Shown piece by piece: positions 51,065 through 60,400 of a stretch of 64,000 nt of DNA. Both the position numbers and the translations under genes were made by a program. The notes below the pieces were generated by a model. That model did no database searches and was not told the origin of the DNA. It saw only the letters and a program-made list of their open reading frames with translations. The stretch is from Pseudomonas cichorii. Lineage in GTDB: Bacteria > Pseudomonadota > Gammaproteobacteria > Pseudomonadales > Pseudomonadaceae. Location of the stretch: assembly GCF_018343775.1 (NCBI RefSeq), contig NZ_CP074349.1, positions 2,966,001 through 3,030,000 of the forward strand, read 5' to 3'. How positions within the stretch are numbered: position 1 is the first letter of the stretch; each line of letters starts with the position of its first letter.

Positions 51065-51766
51065 ATGACCAGGATTATGCTTGTCGAGGACGACATTGCG
51101 CTGGCAGAGCTGATTGCAAGTTATCTCCAGCGCTTTGACTACGATGTCACGGTCGTCAACCGGGGAGATCGTGCGCTCGAGGTCATGCATCGTCTACGTC
51201 CCGACCTTGTCATCCTTGATCTCATGCTGCCTGGGCTCGATGGCTTGCATGTCTGTCGACAGTTGCGCGACGAAAGTCCCGTTCTGCCCATCATCATGCT
51301 CACGGCCCGGGACAAGAACGACGATCAGATTCTCGGCCTTGAAACAGGTGCCGATGACTACGTCGCAAAACCCTGTGACCCTCGCGTACTCCTGGCGCGA
51401 ATCCGCACCCTGTTGCGGCGCAGCCTTTCTAGCGAGACTCGTCACGATGCCCAGCAGATTGTCCTGGGGCGGCTCTTGATCGATCTGGCTGAGCGACAAG
51501 TGAAATGGCGCGACCAGGATGTCGAGCTTTCCTCCGGGGAGTACAACCTGTTACTGGTGCTTGCCAACCACGTGGGAGAGGTATTGAGTCGCGATCAGTT
51601 GATCCAGCAGTTACGCGGCATCGAATTCAACGGTATCGATCGTTCGGTCGATGTCGCCATTTCCAAATTGCGTCGCAAGTTTGAAGACAACCCTGCCGAG
51701 CCTCGCAGAATCAAGACGGTCTGGGGCAAGGGTTACCTGCTCAGTCGCTCGGAGTGGGACGAGTAA
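51065..51766 (+). CDS. OmpR-family response regulator (RstA-like)
   Basis: 233 residues: receiver domain with acidic pocket Asp9/Asp10, phospho-acceptor Asp52 (VILDLMLPG), Thr80 and Lys102 (in AKPCDP, where PF is replaced by PC), then a winged-helix DNA-binding domain (ELSSGEYNLLLVLANHVGEVLSRDQL, RSVDVAISKLRRKFEDNP, IKTVWGKGYLLS). It is followed by its sensor kinase 55 bp downstream and is divergent from an RND efflux operon, so control of that pump is likely. Confidence 0.92.
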   Translation: MTRIMLVEDDIALAELIASYLQRFDYDVTVVNRGDRALEVMHRLRPDLVILDLMLPGLDGLHVCRQLRDESPVLPIIMLTARDKNDDQILGLETGADDYVAKPCDPRVLLARIRTLLRRSLSSETRHDAQQIVLGRLLIDLAERQVKWRDQDVELSSGEYNLLLVLANHVGEVLSRDQLIQQLRGIEFNGIDRSVDVAISKLRRKFEDNPAEPRRIKTVWGKGYLLSRSEWDE

Positions 51767-51821
51767 CAGGCCGGTTTCACGAACTCATTCCGCACTTCCC
51801 CGCAAAAGATAATGGATCGCC

Positions 51822-53129
51822 ATGTTCAAGATGCTCGCTCGGCTTTACCTGATCATGCTGGTGACCTATGGCGTCGCGCTGTTTGCGATCCCGGAGATTG
51901 TGCTGAGCTGGTTCAACCAGCAAACCATCACCTATAACCAGGATCAGGCCAAGGGTACGCTGAGTCAAATCAGAAAACGCTTCAATCAGACACCGCAAGA
52001 AGCCTGGCCAGCGCTGGAAAACGAACTGCGGACCGATTTTGCCCCGTCTCGGCTGAGGCTTGTCTCCATAGACGATCCAGGCCTGTCGGAGCGTGAGCGC
52101 ACCGCTCTCAAGCAAGGCCTGAATGCTGTGCGTTCGGACAATTATGGCGAGCTGGGCACAGCACTCACCCTGATCGCCCCGGATACGGTTGTCGAACTGG
52201 TAGCGCCCGATGCGCCTGTCGACATCAACATCATGTACTGGCTGATCAATATTCTGATCGGTGCCGCATTGCTGGCCTGTCTGCTGGTATGGATCTGGCC
52301 TCACTGGCGCGATCTGCAACGGCTCAAGCGTACGGCGATGACCCTGGGCAGCGGCAATCTGGCCGAGCGAACGCAAATCTCACCACGCTCGAACATTGGC
52401 GAGCTGGCCCAGGTGTTCGACACGATGGCTCAGGATATCGAAGGCCTGCTCAATCAGCAGCAGGAGCTCTTGAATGCGGTATCCCATGAATTGCGTACCC
52501 CCTTGTCGAGGCTGGAGTTCGGCATGGCGCTGGTCATGGCCGATCCCCTGGAGGCACCGACAAGGCTGCGTCTTGAACAGATGGTGGGCCACATCCGGGA
52601 GCTGGATTCCCTGATCGATGAACTGCTTTCCTACACTCGCCTGAAATCACCGAACCAGCGTCCACTGCCCGAGGCAATGCCACTGCAGACGTATCTGGAC
52701 AGCGTGCTGGGTGGCTTCATCGATGAACAGGAAAACAAGGGGTTCACGTTACTGCTGTGCCTTGAGGATGCCGCAGGATACTTTGCCCTTGATCCTCGCC
52801 TGACTGCACGCGCCCTGCAGAATCTGGTCGGCAATGCCATTCGATACTGTAACAAGGTGGTGCGCGTCAGTGCCATGCTGACAGAGCAAGGCCTCGTCAT
52901 CAGTGTCGAGGATGACGGGATTGGCATACCTGTCGCCGAGCAGGAGCATATATTCGAGCCGTTCTATCGACTGGATCGAAGTCGCGACCGTGATACGGGA
53001 GGATTCGGTCTGGGGCTGGCCATCAGTCGTCAGGCCATTGAATGCCAGGGTGGCAGCATTACTGTCGATTCATCGCCACTGGGCGGTGCAAGATTTGAGA
53101 TATTTCAGCCAGCACGGAAGGCTGGCTGA
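51822..53129 (+). CDS. Sensor histidine kinase (RstB-like)
   Basis: 435 residues: N-terminal TM helix (LARLYLIMLVTYGVALFAI), periplasmic domain of about 110 residues with an RstB-like QIRKRF, WPALENELR and LRLVSIDD pattern, second TM (about 138-160), HAMP linker, DHp domain with phospho-acceptor His222 (AVSHELRTPLSRLEF) and HATPase with NLVGNAIRYCN, DDGIGIP and GGFGLGLAI. It phosphorylates the preceding regulator. The signal sensed is unknown. A hairpin overlaps its stop codon. Confidence 0.92.
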   Translation: MFKMLARLYLIMLVTYGVALFAIPEIVLSWFNQQTITYNQDQAKGTLSQIRKRFNQTPQEAWPALENELRTDFAPSRLRLVSIDDPGLSERERTALKQGLNAVRSDNYGELGTALTLIAPDTVVELVAPDAPVDINIMYWLINILIGAALLACLLVWIWPHWRDLQRLKRTAMTLGSGNLAERTQISPRSNIGELAQVFDTMAQDIEGLLNQQQELLNAVSHELRTPLSRLEFGMALVMADPLEAPTRLRLEQMVGHIRELDSLIDELLSYTRLKSPNQRPLPEAMPLQTYLDSVLGGFIDEQENKGFTLLLCLEDAAGYFALDPRLTARALQNLVGNAIRYCNKVVRVSAMLTEQGLVISVEDDGIGIPVAEQEHIFEPFYRLDRSRDRDTGGFGLGLAISRQAIECQGGSITVDSSPLGGARFEIFQPARKAG

Positions 53130-53130
53130 A
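53104..53130. terminator. Bidirectional hairpin between sensor kinase and dat genes
   Basis: TTCAGCCAGC and GCTGGCTGAA form a perfect 10-bp stem with a 7-nt loop spanning the kinase stop codon, followed by TATTCATTGT on the plus strand. It can end both the two-component operon and the convergent dat transcript. Confidence 0.65.
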
Positions 53131-53145
53131 TATTCATTGTACAGC

Positions 53146-54576
53146 TCACGCGCTGTGCAACACCCGCCCCTTTACCTCGGCAATCGCCTTGTCCAGGGCA
53201 ACCTGGAAGACCCCGACCAGCACATCGATTTCTTCGGCCTGAATGATCAACGGCGGCAGGAAACGCACGACCGCTCCGTGGCGTCCGCCCAGCTCCAGAA
53301 TGACACCCAGGTGCAGGCATTGGCGTTGAATGGCCTGGGCCAGTGCGGTATCCGCTGCTGGCACACGGCTGTCGCCCGGCGTATCGCTGACGATTTCCAC
53401 GCCGACCATCAGGCCGCGACCGCGAACCTGACCCAGGCATGGGTAATCGCTCTGCAACTGGCGCAGCGAACTCATCAGGCGCTGACCCATGACGTCAGCA
53501 TGCCTCGGCAGGTTTTCGCTGATGATATGGCGCAGAGTCGCAGCGCCTGCGGCCATGGCCATCTGATTGCCGCGGAATGTGCCGGCATGGGAGCCAGGTT
53601 TCCAGGTGTCCAGTTCTTCCCGGTAAACCACCACCGACAGCGGTAGGCCACCGCCAATGGCTTTGGACAGTACGAGAATGTCCGGCTCGATGCCCGCATG
53701 TTCGAAGGCAAAGAGTTTGCCGGTACGACCGATGCCGGTCTGCACTTCATCGATGATCAGTGCCACACCATGTTTGCGGGTCAACTGACGCAGGCCCTGA
53801 AGCCAGCGCACCGGCGCGGGTATCACACCGCCCTCGCCCTGTACGACTTCAACCACGATGGCCGCGGGAGGCAACACGCCTGACTCCGGATCGCCCAGGA
53901 ACTGTTCGATGAAATGCAGCCCGGCATCGATACCCGCTTCACCGCCAATACCGAACGGGCAGCGATAGTCATAGGGATACGGCAGAAACTGCACGTCAGC
54001 CATCAGAGAACCCAGCGCCTGCTTGGGTCCCAGATTACCCATCAGGCTCAAAGTGCCCAAGGTCATGCCGTGATAACCGCCGGAGAACGACATGATGGGT
54101 TTGCGTCCGGTGGCGATACGCGCCAGCTTCAATGCTGCTTCAATGCCATCGGCACCGGTAGGGCCGCAAAACTGGATGCGCGCATGGCGGGCAAAGTTTT
54201 CCGGCAATGCCGCGAACAGGTCTTCGACAAAACGATCCTTGACCGGTGTCGTCAGGTCCAGGGTATGCAGGGGCAAACCGGAATCCAGCGTCTGGCGCAT
54301 GGCTTCGATGGCGACCGGGTGGTTATGGCCCAAAGCCAGAGTCCCCGCGCCTGCCAGGCAGTCCATGAACAACTGACCTTGAGTATCGCGCACATAAAGG
54401 CCATGAGCTTCCTGCAACGCCAGTGGAATGCGGCGCGGGTATGAGCGGGCATTCGACTCCCGTGCAGCCTGACGCTGCAGGTACTCATTGGTGTTCAGTT
54501 CACGGGGTGCCTGCTGACGAAACTGCTCCAGTGTGAAGGTTGCACTGGATGCCTGGCGGGGCTGGACGCTTTCCAT
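53146..54576 (-). CDS. dat: Diaminobutyrate--2-oxoglutarate aminotransferase
   Basis: A 476-residue class-III PLP aminotransferase: GPTGADGIEAALKLAR (PLP phosphate contact), SFSGGYHGMTLGTLSL, IIDEVQTGIGRTG with the cofactor Asp, and Schiff-base Lys305 in VLSKAIGGGLP. The N-terminal YPRRIPLALQEAHGLYVRD and the GTFRGNQ motif match the diaminobutyrate aminotransferases such as PvdH of pyoverdine synthesis. It converts aspartate semialdehyde and glutamate to L-2,4-diaminobutyrate, a siderophore building block. It lies 37 bp after the mbtH gene, in the iron-regulated unit. Confidence 0.92.
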   Translation of the reverse strand: MESVQPRQASSATFTLEQFRQQAPRELNTNEYLQRQAARESNARSYPRRIPLALQEAHGLYVRDTQGQLFMDCLAGAGTLALGHNHPVAIEAMRQTLDSGLPLHTLDLTTPVKDRFVEDLFAALPENFARHARIQFCGPTGADGIEAALKLARIATGRKPIMSFSGGYHGMTLGTLSLMGNLGPKQALGSLMADVQFLPYPYDYRCPFGIGGEAGIDAGLHFIEQFLGDPESGVLPPAAIVVEVVQGEGGVIPAPVRWLQGLRQLTRKHGVALIIDEVQTGIGRTGKLFAFEHAGIEPDILVLSKAIGGGLPLSVVVYREELDTWKPGSHAGTFRGNQMAMAAGAATLRHIISENLPRHADVMGQRLMSSLRQLQSDYPCLGQVRGRGLMVGVEIVSDTPGDSRVPAADTALAQAIQRQCLHLGVILELGGRHGAVVRFLPPLIIQAEEIDVLVGVFQVALDKAIAEVKGRVLHSA

Positions 54577-54613
54577 ATTGAATCCCTGAAATTGAAAACA
54601 CGGTCGCAGGCGA

Positions 54614-54829
54614 TCAGCCCTGCCCTTGTACCTGCATGGCCTGACGCAGGCTCAGCGGGCGCATGTCGGTCCAGACTTTCTCGATGTAGCTCAGGCAATC
54701 TTCCTTGCTGCCCTGAACATCGAGGGTGCGCCAGCCTTCGGGCACACTGCGATAGTCAGGCCAGATCGAGTACTGTTCCTCATCATTGACTACAACCAGA
54801 AAGCGCGTATCCGGACTGTCCAGACTCAT
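54614..54829 (-). CDS. MbtH family NRPS accessory protein
   Basis: 71 residues with the MbtH signature: [25 protein letters not shown] and the [19 protein letters not shown] end (three conserved Trp). It binds and activates NRPS adenylation domains. It is the first gene after the divergent Fur-box promoter, with AAGGAG upstream of the start. Confidence 0.96.
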   Translation of the reverse strand: MSLDSPDTRFLVVVNDEEQYSIWPDYRSVPEGWRTLDVQGSKEDCLSYIEKVWTDMRPLSLRQAMQVQGQG

Positions 54830-54882
54830 TGTTTTTCTCCTTGAACAAGATTTTGATACATTCTCGACACATTACTACGAAT

Positions 54883-54901
54883 GGTAGCAATTCTCATTAA
54901 T
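54883..54901. promoter_or_regulatory. Fur box in mbtH/FhuF divergent promoter
   Basis: GGTAGCAATTCTCATTAAT matches the 19-bp Fur consensus GATAATGATAATCATTATC at 11 positions by my count and lies 54 bp upstream of the mbtH start in an AT-rich stretch. It predicts iron repression of mbtH-dat on the left and possibly of the FhuF-like gene on the right. Confidence 0.6.
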
Positions 54902-55033
54902 ATTTTATTACCTTTACATCCCTCTCAACCGCCGATGGCGAAGATGAACAGTCGCAAGACGCTGACGCCCTGTTTATACTTCCAGCCCCTCTGAACGATA
55001 ACTGCTCTCAACAAGCGGTCCACGGATGAGTCG

Positions 55034-55762
55034 ATGATTCCCAGCCTTGCTCCGCTGTTCACCGGTCCCCTCGCCGACTACGGTGAGAAACTGCAACTGC
55101 GCAGCCTTCCACGGGCCGACGTTCCGGGTGACCTGTTTTTCGAGCACGAGCATTTCAGTGCATTCGTCAATGGCCTGTTGCTGCGCTACAAGACCGATGA
55201 GCGTCTTGCCCTGGTATCGCTGTGGTCCAAGTGGTACTTCAGCACCTTCATGGCTCCGGTAATGGCCGCCAGCCTGCTGCAACAATCCGCACTGCCGCTT
55301 GCCCTGGCCTACACCGGCCTGCAACTGGGTGACGACTCCAGACCCAAGGCACTGCATCTGGCCCATGCCGGAAAACCTCTGCCAGCCTGCTCGGCCTTCG
55401 AGCGCTTTCATGACCTGATCGACAATCACCTGACACCTGTCATCGACGCCCTGGTCAAAGTCACCCGCGCATCGCCCCGGCTGTTCTGGAGCAATGCCGG
55501 CAACACCTTCGAGTTCGTCACCAGCCGTCTCGACCTTCACCCGCTGGCCAGCCCGCAAAGCACCGCACCGGCCCGGGAAATCCTCACTGCCCGCCTGCGC
55601 CCTGACGGCCGACGCAATCCGCTGTTCGCCCCCGTGCGCTACCACGACACCGGCGCAGATGAACCCCTGCGCCTGAGGCGCATCTGCTGCATCCGCTACC
55701 GGCTTCCCGGTGTCGGCTATTGCAGCAGTTGCCCTCTAGATGAATGCAGGCAGCAGGACTGA
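55034..55762 (+). CDS. FhuF-like siderophore-iron reductase
   Basis: 242 residues. The C-terminal Cys218-Cys219-x10-Cys230-x2-Cys233 motif (RRICCIRYRLPGVGYCSSC) is the unusual 2Fe-2S site of the FhuF family. The central part (LLQQSALPLALAYTGLQLG, WSNAGNTFEFV) is typical too. The protein is cytoplasmic and reduces ferric siderophores after import to release Fe(II). It is divergent from mbtH and meets the exporter gene end to end: their stop codons are adjacent with no gap. Confidence 0.88.
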   Translation: MIPSLAPLFTGPLADYGEKLQLRSLPRADVPGDLFFEHEHFSAFVNGLLLRYKTDERLALVSLWSKWYFSTFMAPVMAASLLQQSALPLALAYTGLQLGDDSRPKALHLAHAGKPLPACSAFERFHDLIDNHLTPVIDALVKVTRASPRLFWSNAGNTFEFVTSRLDLHPLASPQSTAPAREILTARLRPDGRRNPLFAPVRYHDTGADEPLRLRRICCIRYRLPGVGYCSSCPLDECRQQD

Positions 55763-57406
55763 CTATTTCACCAGCTGGAAAGGGTTTTCGGTTTCCCGGT
55801 CGTAATCCACCAACTGGCCGTAGTCGAGGCGATAGACCCGGTCGGCCACATCGAAATAACGGTCGTCGTGGGTGATGGCGATCACCGTCTTGCCAGCGGC
55901 TTTAAGCTCAGGCAGCAGGTCGTTGTAGAACACATGCCGGAATACCGGGTCCTGATCCGCCGCCCATTCGTCCAGCAGAAAGACTTCACGGCCTTCCATC
56001 ATCAGCATCAACAGCGCCAGGCGTTTGCGCTGGCCCATGGACAAAGATGTGGTGGACAGGCGCCCGGCCGCGAACTCGACCTTATGGGCCAGCCCCAGAC
56101 GCTCCAGATAATGATCCACCCGAGCCTCAAGCCCTTCATGATTACCTGCCTCGCCCAGCACATCGGCGAACAGATAGAAGTCGGCAAAGATGGCGGCGAA
56201 ATGCTCGCGATGCCACTCGCTGGTGCTGATATCGAGCACCACGTCATTGAGTGAAACCTGGCCCGAAGTGGGGACGTAGAGCCCTGTCAGCAACTTGGCC
56301 AGGGTCGACTTGCCACTGCCATTGCCGCCGACAATGAAAATCAGCTCGCCACGGCGAATCGACAGATCCACCGGCCCCAGTTCAAAGGCAAATTCGTCAC
56401 TCTGGCCGGGATAGCGATAACGCACGTTCGACAGGCGCAGTTCTTCAAAAGGCTGCGACGCCTGCTCCGGTGTCGTGAACTGCACCGTTTCCCCCAGGGC
56501 CAGGGCATCGATGGCCTGCAAGGCCACATGACCGCGAATGACTGCCGGAATGGCATCGAGGATCATCGAGATCGGCGTGCGCAGGAACATGATTGCCAGT
56601 ACGTAACCCACCACCACCTGCTGGTTCAGCCAGCCAAGCCCCTGGCCAAGAAAGAACAGCGTACCGATCAGCACGAATACCAGCAGGGTCGTCCAATTGA
56701 GGTTGATTGCCCATAAGGTATCAGCGCGCACCGAGGCATCCAGCGACGCCCGTGCGATGGGCTCCAGCTTGTGCTGATAGAGCTGATGCCGACGCTCGCG
56801 GCTCAGGCCCAGTTCGCAACGACCATGAATGGCGGCCTCGAATTGTTCGGTCAACTGGTCATCCTGGCGCCGTACCGCCTGCATCAGGGACTTGATCTTG
56901 CGCCCGAGCAACACATCCAGGCCGACCCCGAAGGCAATCACCACCAGCGTCAGGAAGAAGAACGGCAAGCTCAGCCAGGCCATGTACGCCAGCCCCGTCA
57001 GCAACAACAGGCCGTTGTACAACGAAATCGGCAGTTGCTTGAAGGCAGTGGCGACGGTGGTCACATCTTTGGTCAGCGCGTTGTAGATGCGTGGGCTGCC
57101 CAGCCGCTCAATGCGCTCCAGCGCAGTACCCAGCACCTTGCCCACCAGTCGCAGGCGCAACTGGTAGACCAGACGATGGCCGATCTGCACCAGCAGCGAC
57201 TGCGAGGTGATGCCGCTGACAAACAACAGAATCAGCAAGCCGCCGAATATCAGCAAGGCCTGGCCGATATCGCCAGGGCCTTGTTCCAGACTGCGGTTGA
57301 TGTAGCCGATCAGGCCGATACTGGCCGCTGCACTCAAGGCGCTGCTCAGCACCGCAAGAAAAATGCGCCACCGAGCGTTATGCAGCAGTTCTTTCAATAG
57401 AATCAT
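55763..57406 (-). CDS. Cyclic peptide/siderophore export ABC transporter (PvdE/SyrD type)
   Basis: 547 residues in one chain: six-helix membrane domain (LLHNARWRIFLAVLSSALSAAASIGLIGYINR at the start, quoted positions 5-36 in short) and a C-terminal ATPase with Walker A VGGNGSGKSTL, signature LSMGQRKRLALL (LSMGQ variant), Walker B EVFLLDEWAADQDP and H-loop AITHDDRYF. The ATPase resembles PvdE and SyrD, which move NRPS products or their precursors to the periplasm. The start is the ATG at 57406 that overlaps the NRPS stop (ATGA); the longer frame upstream is NRPS DNA. Confidence 0.92.
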   Translation of the reverse strand: MILLKELLHNARWRIFLAVLSSALSAAASIGLIGYINRSLEQGPGDIGQALLIFGGLLILLFVSGITSQSLLVQIGHRLVYQLRLRLVGKVLGTALERIERLGSPRIYNALTKDVTTVATAFKQLPISLYNGLLLLTGLAYMAWLSLPFFFLTLVVIAFGVGLDVLLGRKIKSLMQAVRRQDDQLTEQFEAAIHGRCELGLSRERRHQLYQHKLEPIARASLDASVRADTLWAINLNWTTLLVFVLIGTLFFLGQGLGWLNQQVVVGYVLAIMFLRTPISMILDAIPAVIRGHVALQAIDALALGETVQFTTPEQASQPFEELRLSNVRYRYPGQSDEFAFELGPVDLSIRRGELIFIVGGNGSGKSTLAKLLTGLYVPTSGQVSLNDVVLDISTSEWHREHFAAIFADFYLFADVLGEAGNHEGLEARVDHYLERLGLAHKVEFAAGRLSTTSLSMGQRKRLALLMLMMEGREVFLLDEWAADQDPVFRHVFYNDLLPELKAAGKTVIAITHDDRYFDVADRVYRLDYGQLVDYDRETENPFQLVK

Positions 57407-60400
57407 GACGCCGATACCACCTTGGCAGAAGTTTCCAACAGTAGAGGCAACAGGCTTTCGGCCAGTCGAGGTTCGCCAGGTATTTCGTGATGGCCTACGT
57501 CCAGCGTCCATTGGCGAACGGCCTGCTGCGTATGCGCTTGCCACTGGGCACGCAGATCGGCATGGACATTGCCACGCCACACCCAGACCGGCACATCGAC
57601 GACAGGCAAGGTCTGCTCATACAGGCGCGTCTTGATCGAGCGATATTGCCCCAGCAGTGCAAGCAGCTCTGCGTCGGCCGCTTCCCATTGCAGATGCGAG
57701 CGCACCTGAGGATCGTTGAGCAACAGGGTAACGCCTTCGGCATAGTCATGACCGGCCAGCAGGCTCGTCAAGCGCTCCCGTAGCGATTCGCCAATCGGTT
57801 GCGCGTGACTGCGGCAATAGAAGGCAAAATCGGCAATCAACTGCCCCGCCTCATCGCCCTCACCCGCCAGACTGCGCCGGGCATCGTGATCGAGCACGGC
57901 GAGCCCGGCGATGTTAAAACCGCTGGCCTGCAAGTGCGGCACCAGCAACAAGGCCAGCCGCGAAGCCAGACTCCAGCCCAGCAGCACCAGCGGGCGCTGT
58001 TTCAGCTCGGCGGGAATGCTCGCGACATAGTGCTGCAACAGCATATCCATATCGCTTTCGTCCCAGCCTTTTTCCAGAGCCGCAAGGCCGAAGACCGAGA
58101 CTTGAGCGCCAAGATTGTCCGCCAGTGGCTGATACGCCTGCAGATGCCCTTGGGCTCCGTGTACCAGCAGCAAGGCTGGCGACTGTTCATCGGCTTGCGT
58201 CAATACTTTCCAGGGGCCACGGCTCTCGCCATTGCCAAGGCCACTCACCAGGTCGCGCACGGTATGGCGCTCGAACAACAGATTGGTCGGCAGGTTGAGC
58301 GACAGACGCTCGCGCAGCAGAGAAACCACCTTGATCGCCGCCAATGAATGCCCGCCGACCGTAAAGAAGTTATCGGTCACCCCCAGGTCGTCGACACCCA
58401 GCACTTCGCACCAGATGGCCAGAATGGCAGTTTCCAGTTCACCGACCGGCGCCACTCGCGTGTTTTGCAGGCGTTGCCGGACACGTTCCAACAGGTTTTT
58501 GCGATCCAGCTTGCCGTTGCTGTTCAGTGGCAGTGCCTTGAGCTCCAGAATACCGCTGGGCAGCATGTAGTCCGGTAGCTGGCGAGCCAGGCTGGCACGC
58601 AGTTGATCGGCTGTCTGAGAACCGGCCTCGTCCTTGACGATAAAGGCCAGCAGACGCGCATGATCGCCCTCGCCATCCAGCAGTACCGCAGCCTGCGATA
58701 CGCCCGGCTGGGCCAGCAGTGCCTGTTCGACTTCCGCCAGTTCCAGACGGAAACCGCGAATCTTCACTTGCTGATCGTTGCGGCCCAGAATGCGCAGTGC
58801 GCCATCAGCCTGACGCAAGGCCAGGTCGCCGGTGCGATACAGGCGACGGCCACTGAGCGGGTCGATACCAAAGGCAGAGCCGCCCACATCCCCCACATAG
58901 CCGCGTCCGACACTGCTACCGCTGATGCACAACTCACCGGCCTGTCCCGGCGGTACTGGTCTTTGCTGTTCATCGAGCAGATGGATGCGGTTATCTCCCA
59001 GTACCTGGCTCAATGCACTGCCTGCCACGCCCTGATCGAGATCAATCGCTCGCCATAGCACCCCGACCGTGGTTTCGGTCGGGCCGTAATGGTTGTACAG
59101 GCGACAAGCCGGTTTCGCCTCGGCCAGACGGCTCAGCAAATGCTCACCGACGGGTTCCCCGCCCAGCACCAGGACCTTGCGAGGAAGAATGTCGGCGGCG
59201 TGCTCGCCCATCAGGGCTTCAAGATGCGAAGGGACGATCTTGAGGACATCCAGCGGATGACGCTGAAGTTCTTCTGCAAACGCCCGGGCATCGGTCACGG
59301 TGGACTGCTCCAGCACATGCACGCACCCGCCTTGCAGCCAGGCCGGGAACAGCACAGTGTTGCCCAGGTCCGCGAGCAACGACGACACCAGTCCATAATG
59401 CCCGCCCTCAGGCAATTGCAGCGCCCGGGTCACTTGCGTGACGTAATGGCGCAACTGAGCCTGTTCGATCTGCACGCCTTTAGGCTTGCCGCTGGTGCCT
59501 GAGGTATAGAGCACGTAGGCCAGGTCTTGGGCAGCAACAGGTTGCGGCGTCTCGAACAGCGGGCCATGGCTGGCTTCTGACCAGCTCAGAGTCCTGAGCG
59601 ACGTTTCGGGCAGCAGGTCTTCCCCATGCAGCAACAGCGCCGGTCGAGCGTCGTCGAGAATACCGGCCAGACGCAACGGTGGCTGCTTGGGGTCCAGCGG
59701 CAGGTACGCGGCACCGACCTTGAAGCAGGCCAGCATCGCCACCAGCATGTGTGCGCCGCGTGGCAGGTAAAGACCAACCCGTTGTTCGCGCCCCACACCA
59801 GCCTGATGCAGGCTGCCGGCCACCCGGTCGCTCAGGGCATCGAGTTCGGCGTACGAGAATAGTTGATCCGCATAGCGCAATGCCGGCCGATCCGGTTGGG
59901 TCCGGGCGTGAGTACGCAAGGTGGCGATGATATCGAGATCGGCCTCAAGAGCCGGACGCGCCGGTGCCGGCAGCAGTTCCTCGGGCAAATGAAGGTCGAA
60001 GCCATTGATCAGCCCGTTGGGCGACTGCACCAGTTGCTCCAGCCAATGGGCAAAGCGCCGCAGCAATACCTGCGCCTGCTCGGCACGGTACAAACCGCAG
60101 TCATAGGCCAGCGCCAGTTGACCGCTGCCTTGTGCATCGAGGGTCAATTGCAGGTGCAGTTCGACCGGCGTATCGAAAGACAGCACTTGCAGGTCTTGCA
60201 GTTGCGGCGTGTACAGCACTCTCAGCCCTGCCTGGAAACTGGCGCGCCATTCCGGCAGCAGTTGGGCCTGGCCTGCATATTCCTGCCACTCGACAGCGTT
60301 TTCCAGCTGACGGGTCAGTTGCCGGGCCAGATTGACCAGGGTGCTGTGTTCGGAGAGCTGCACCACCATCGGCAAGGTTTGCTCGAAAACGCCATAAGCG

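Noticed and set aside
54870..54915. PvdS-type iron-starvation box upstream of mbtH
   Set aside because: A TAAAAT and a CGT element are present but their spacing (about 22 nt) is too long for the TAAAT-N16-CGT consensus; only the Fur box is kept.
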